Origin: Comamonadaceae bacterium
Lineage (GTDB): Bacteria; Pseudomonadota; Gammaproteobacteria; Burkholderiales; Burkholderiaceae_C
Reading direction: 5' to 3'
NCBI GenBank assembly: GCA_013297875.1
Contig: JAAFIW010000004.1
Coordinates: 239,521 to 303,520 of the forward strand
DNA length: 64,000 bases
Made by a program: the position numbers and the translations under genes. The notes below the pieces were generated by a model. The model saw only the letters and a list, made by a program, of their open reading frames with translations, had not been told where the DNA came from and searched no databases. Numbering within the stretch: position 1 is the stretch's first letter; every line of letters begins with the position of its first letter. Below, in pieces: positions 60,654 through 64,000 of the stretch.

Positions 60654-63050
60654 ATGCCAATGCTCAATTCGAATCGATTTGTTGAACCCCTGCTAATTCG
60701 ACTGTTCATCGGGCTGCCGCTGGTCAGCCTGTTCGTGGGCTTGATGGCCTGGTTGCGCTACGGCTACGACCTGCCGTTCTTTGATGACTGGCGCGGCTAC
60801 GCAACCAGCGAAATGGACTCCTTCCACTGGTCTTACTTGTTTCGCCCTGCTAATGGGGCCATGGCACCACTTGGTGTTGCACTGGATTCCCTCGCTCAGC
60901 GTTACCTGGACGGCAATTCGATTGCTTATCAAGCCCTGTCCATGGTGGTGGTGCTGGGCAGTCTGTTGGCCTTGCAGTGGCATCTGCTTAAAAATGCCCT
61001 GGGCAATCGCTTGCATGCGGCAATGTGCTTTGTTCTGACGCTATTCATGCTGCAGCCGGGCTCTTATTGGGGGCGTGAGAATCTGGCATATCACCAAGCT
61101 TTGCCGCTGGTGTTTCTGTTGTCGGCCTTGGTGTTAATCGTCCATCCCACATGGCGCAATCGTTGGCGTCTGCCCGCTATCTCTGGTCTGGGCGTATTGG
61201 CCGGTCTTGGTTACATATCAGGCGCTTTTGGTGCCTGTGCAGCGGCCGCTGCCTGCGTTGCGCTGGCATGGCTGTTGCCGGTGTCGGTGTATCAAAACCG
61301 TCTGCGCTCTGGCGGCGTTGCGTTGGGCTTGTCGGGGGGCACCATGGCTGCCGTCCAGTATGTGTTTGCGGCATTGCCCTACACGCGCCTGGCCAGTCCG
61401 GACGCGATCAGGACCGAAGGTGGTCGCCTGGCTTTACCCCATGAGGCTGAATTCTGGTTCTTTTACCTGGGCAAGATTGGTAGGTCGTTGCTGCTTCCGA
61501 CGCACGAGCCGGTTCTGTCGATGGTTGCTGTTTTGCTCGTATGTGGTGTGACGTTGGTCTTAACGATCTGTGTCATTCGCCGGGTGTTGGCCAAACAAAC
61601 CATGCAGCAGCCGCAATTGCAGACTTCAGATCTTCCGTCTGTATCGCAGCCAGACGCGCAACTGGTCACGGTTCTGGTTGTGCTGGCTACCACGGCAGCT
61701 GTTTACTTGATGCTGATCGCCGCTGGCCGCACCCACTTTCGGGATGCCAGCATCCAGTCTGCAACGCAGGTGTTTGCGCATGGTTTCACACGTTTTCATT
61801 TTTTCTGGGTCACCCTTCTGTGGCCTTGGGTGCTTGCCGCGTTCATCGTCGTGTTGCGCAAACCCCGCGCTGAACACCCCAGGCTGCCAAAGATCGGCGA
61901 TCCGATCAAGTATGCGGCGGTACCTCTGACGCTGTTGCTGGTCGGCTCTATGAGTTACCAAGGTGCGTTCGATCACAACCGCGAACACCAAGTTCAGTCA
62001 GCCTCCCGGCGTGAAACGATTGAGTGCCTGTTTACCCGATTGCAGTCGGGCAAGCCCATAGATTGCCGGGAGTTCAACATGCCCGATATGACCCCCGCTT
62101 ATGTGTATGCGACAAAAGTCAATGCGTCGTTCGTGCGCTACTTCCCGGTTTTGCCCACGCCTATAGGCGCAAACGACCCGCCGCCCCTGTATCGCTTCAG
62201 CAGGGATAGTGATGGAACCCGATTGGTCAATCTGAGCCTGTCCGGTCACTCGCGCTCGGCGGCAACCGCAGCAAACGCGCCCCAGATCATCATTCGAACG
62301 GGTGAGGCAGAGCAAATGGCCGGGTGCAAGTTGCTTGACGTACGACTGTTCATTCGCCCGACAATGGCTGACGTGGCAAAAGTGTTCTACAAGACTCCAG
62401 GGCAGTCGCAGTTTGACGCCTCTGCCGTGCAGACGCAGCGTCTTCTACCGCGGGGGGAGCCGCAATTGCTCACTTTTCGACTGGAAAGCCATTCAGGTTT
62501 TCAGGACGAGTTGCGGCTGGATCCCGTTCACCATGCGCAAGAGCTTGATCTTTATGACGTCGAGGTGCGTTGCAGGTCGCGCATCGGGGCGGCCCCGTTT
62601 TTTGTGTTTGAGCCTGGCGTTGACAAAGTCCGGTTGGTCAATATGGAGCTGGATCGCAGCGCCCAATTCGCTTTCCGTTCTCAAAAGGATCCGAATCTGA
62701 TTTTTTCTACAGGTCGAAGTTCTGAAATGTCTCGCTGCGCTCGACTGATATTCAGTGTCAAGATCCAGACCCCACGGTCACAGATGGCCGAACTGTTTTA
62801 CCTGCCCAAGGGCGCCAAGGAGTTTTCTGCTTCGGCATCTACTGCCACGACGGTGCAAGTCGGCAACCAGGCTCAACGCGTCGTGTTCGATGTCAGCAGC
62901 CCTAGAGGTTTCGAGGATGAGATCCGTCTGGATCCCGTCACTGACCCGTTATCGTTCAAGGTCAGCGACATTCAGCTCAGTTGTTTGCAGTACACCAATA
63001 ACTCCGAGCCGCAACCGCAACGCTGCGATGCCGGGTCAGGACGGCCTTAA
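60654..63050 (+). CDS. Large polytopic membrane protein with duplicated C-terminal domain
   Basis: 798 residues; family not recognised. Residues about 15-440 contain around ten hydrophobic segments and an early periplasmic-type motif YDLPFFDDWRGY, a pattern seen in polytopic sugar-transfer or glucosyltransferase-type proteins. The C-terminal roughly 270 residues form two similar units: one with IIIRTGEAEQMAGCKLLDVR and GFQDELRLDPV, the second with LIFSTGRSSEMSRCARLIFS and GFEDEIRLDPV. Each looks like a beta-rich, two-Cys module. The position after rfbDAC suggests a role in rhamnose-containing glycan assembly or surface display; this is inference. Confidence 0.75.
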   Translation: MPMLNSNRFVEPLLIRLFIGLPLVSLFVGLMAWLRYGYDLPFFDDWRGYATSEMDSFHWSYLFRPANGAMAPLGVALDSLAQRYLDGNSIAYQALSMVVVLGSLLALQWHLLKNALGNRLHAAMCFVLTLFMLQPGSYWGRENLAYHQALPLVFLLSALVLIVHPTWRNRWRLPAISGLGVLAGLGYISGAFGACAAAAACVALAWLLPVSVYQNRLRSGGVALGLSGGTMAAVQYVFAALPYTRLASPDAIRTEGGRLALPHEAEFWFFYLGKIGRSLLLPTHEPVLSMVAVLLVCGVTLVLTICVIRRVLAKQTMQQPQLQTSDLPSVSQPDAQLVTVLVVLATTAAVYLMLIAAGRTHFRDASIQSATQVFAHGFTRFHFFWVTLLWPWVLAAFIVVLRKPRAEHPRLPKIGDPIKYAAVPLTLLLVGSMSYQGAFDHNREHQVQSASRRETIECLFTRLQSGKPIDCREFNMPDMTPAYVYATKVNASFVRYFPVLPTPIGANDPPPLYRFSRDSDGTRLVNLSLSGHSRSAATAANAPQIIIRTGEAEQMAGCKLLDVRLFIRPTMADVAKVFYKTPGQSQFDASAVQTQRLLPRGEPQLLTFRLESHSGFQDELRLDPVHHAQELDLYDVEVRCRSRIGAAPFFVFEPGVDKVRLVNMELDRSAQFAFRSQKDPNLIFSTGRSSEMSRCARLIFSVKIQTPRSQMAELFYLPKGAKEFSASASTATTVQVGNQAQRVVFDVSSPRGFEDEIRLDPVTDPLSFKVSDIQLSCLQYTNNSEPQPQRCDAGSGRP

Positions 63051-63206
63051 AGGTGTGTAACGGTATTGCTTGGAACGTAGTCTAATCTGGTCAAACGCAG
63101 CCAAGACGCCGTTTTTTACAATGTGTGACGATCAACCAGCAAGCTGAACTTTGCGTCAACAGCCCAGTCAATACGACTGTTACTACAACCCAAGAGGAGT
63201 TTCTCT

Positions 63207-63620
63207 ATGTCCCGTTTTCGTTTCCTGGCATCCTGGCGTGCAATGGCCTTTGGTCTGGCGTTGATTGCCCTGACCGGCTGTGCATCTATGAAGCCAGTCA
63301 CGCCCGAAGAAGCAGTGACCAGTCGTGCCAACGCGCGTTGGCAAGCGCTGATTGCGGCGGACATTGACAAAGCCTATAGCCTGGCCTCGCCGGCGTATCG
63401 TGCCGTCACGACAGTCGCGGGGTACAGGGCTACTTTTGGCGGGGCGGTTCAGTGGAAGGCGGCTGAAGCCACCAAGGTTACCTGTGAGGCCGACAAGTGC
63501 GTAGCCCTGATAAAGATTGAAGCGAAACCGATTGCCGGACGGGTCAGCCTCCCGTTGATCACGTACTTCGAGGAAACGTGGATTCGCGAAGCTAACCAGT
63601 GGTGGTTCTTCCCGACATAA
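63207..63620 (+). CDS. Small lipoprotein, NTF2-like
   Basis: 137 residues; AAGAGGAG lies about ten bases upstream of ATG 63207. The signal peptide ends in a lipobox, ALTGCAS. The mature part begins with a helix and the segment WQALIAADIDKAYSLASPAY, followed by beta strands, which recalls the NTF2/SnoaL-like fold. A Cys pair (VTCEADKCVA) may form a disulfide. Function unknown; an outer-membrane lipoprotein is likely. Confidence 0.75.
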   Translation: MSRFRFLASWRAMAFGLALIALTGCASMKPVTPEEAVTSRANARWQALIAADIDKAYSLASPAYRAVTTVAGYRATFGGAVQWKAAEATKVTCEADKCVALIKIEAKPIAGRVSLPLITYFEETWIREANQWWFFPT

Positions 63621-63787
63621 GCCAGGTTTTCAGTCTGGTTACAATCATATTGGAGTGTTGGTTTTCCTCAACACCCTGTGTCAGCCAAGGCCGAAATCGA
63701 CTGGCTCAATGGCTCGTATGCTACGATTTCCGAGCGTAATCAATTTCACTAGTAGTTGCGCTAACCAACTTATCAATGGAGTACCTA

Positions 63788-64000
63788 ATGAGGAAGAATC
63801 TGATTGCACTGAGCGCTGCCGTTTTTGTCGGCAGCCTCAGCATCGTTGGCAGCGTGTCTGCTAACGTGTTGCGAGACAACGGTGCTGCTGCACCAGCAAA
63901 CACCACCACCAGCGCCACAGCCCAGTCTGTGTTGCCAGGCGGCATTGGTCACCAGCTGATCATCCCTTACTACAACGTTCAGGCTGGTAACGCTACCCTG
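63788..64000 (+). CDS. Exported surface-type protein, N-terminal part (cut by window end)
   Basis: ATG 63788 with TGGAGT six bases before it; 71 codons are visible and open to the last base. It has a Sec signal peptide (MRKNLIALSAAVFVGSLSIV, cleavage near VSA-NV). The start of the mature part is Ala/Thr-rich (GAAAPANTTTSATAQS) then LPGGIGHQLIIPYYNVQAGN. It looks like an abundant secreted or surface protein; the family cannot be named from this part. Confidence 0.7.
   Translation, partial: MRKNLIALSAAVFVGSLSIVGSVSANVLRDNGAAAPANTTTSATAQSVLPGGIGHQLIIPYYNVQAGNATL

Overview
The window reads as a chromosomal segment of a GC-rich betaproteobacterium, most likely of the family Comamonadaceae (Rhodoferax/Polaromonas-like). 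The grounds are gene content and order: a LIV-type ABC operon flanked by CoA ligases, a BMP-type purine transporter divergent from xdhAB, corC-lnt, lolCD, a homodimeric aceE, a PHA phasin, and a dense population of short dispersed repeats. The taxon is inferred from style, not from a marker gene. No rRNA, tRNA, CRISPR array, transposase or integrase was recognised.

Layout. 0-1.1 kb: 3' end of a large surface protein. 1.2-5.6 kb: an MmeI-like single-chain restriction-modification enzyme with a translationally coupled unknown partner. 5.7-18.1 kb: a CRP/FNR-type regulator, an exported PLP enzyme plus an exported RidA-like lipoprotein, then a seven-gene uptake/activation operon (AMP-forming acyl-CoA ligase, ABC ATPase, two permeases, binding protein, second ATPase, PaaK-like ligase). 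18.1-30.6 kb: purine use (adenine deaminase, NdmA-like Rieske oxygenase, BMP-family transporter, xanthine dehydrogenase XdhAB), interrupted by an AT-richer hydrolase gene. 30.7-33.3 kb: corC-lnt. 33.3-41.7 kb: an accessory region with small genes of mixed type (zinc-ribbon proteins, barstar, GNAT, secreted protein) separated by composite palindromic repeats; a Lrp regulator and a solitary aceE lie inside it. 41.7-48.5 kb: a molybdenum-hydroxylase operon (SMP-30, FAD, 2Fe-2S and Mo subunits) followed by a TetR regulator and a BKACE enzyme, which looks like a catabolic locus of unknown substrate. 48.7-58.1 kb: lolC-lolD, a methyltransferase-like protein, a TPR protein, a TetR regulator, a patatin lipase, a phasin and a two-domain fatty acyl-CoA reductase (lipid storage). 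58.2-63.1 kb: rfbD-rfbA-rfbC for dTDP-L-rhamnose and a large membrane protein. 63.2-64 kb: two envelope proteins, the last cut by the window end.

The most unusual trait is the repeat load. A roughly 55-60 bp element whose core reads TAGCTGCTTGAGCA occurs about 21 times, in intergenic gaps and also as open reading frame inside xdhA (twice), xdhB, lnt (twice), aceE, lolD and rfbD. A second family (GGGGTCAG palindromes) occurs six times and only in the 34.3-41.7 kb accessory region, where it combines with the first into a gene-repeat-gene-repeat array resembling a cassette array without an integrase. At least five further repeat families are present, and several contribute codons or stop codons to host genes.
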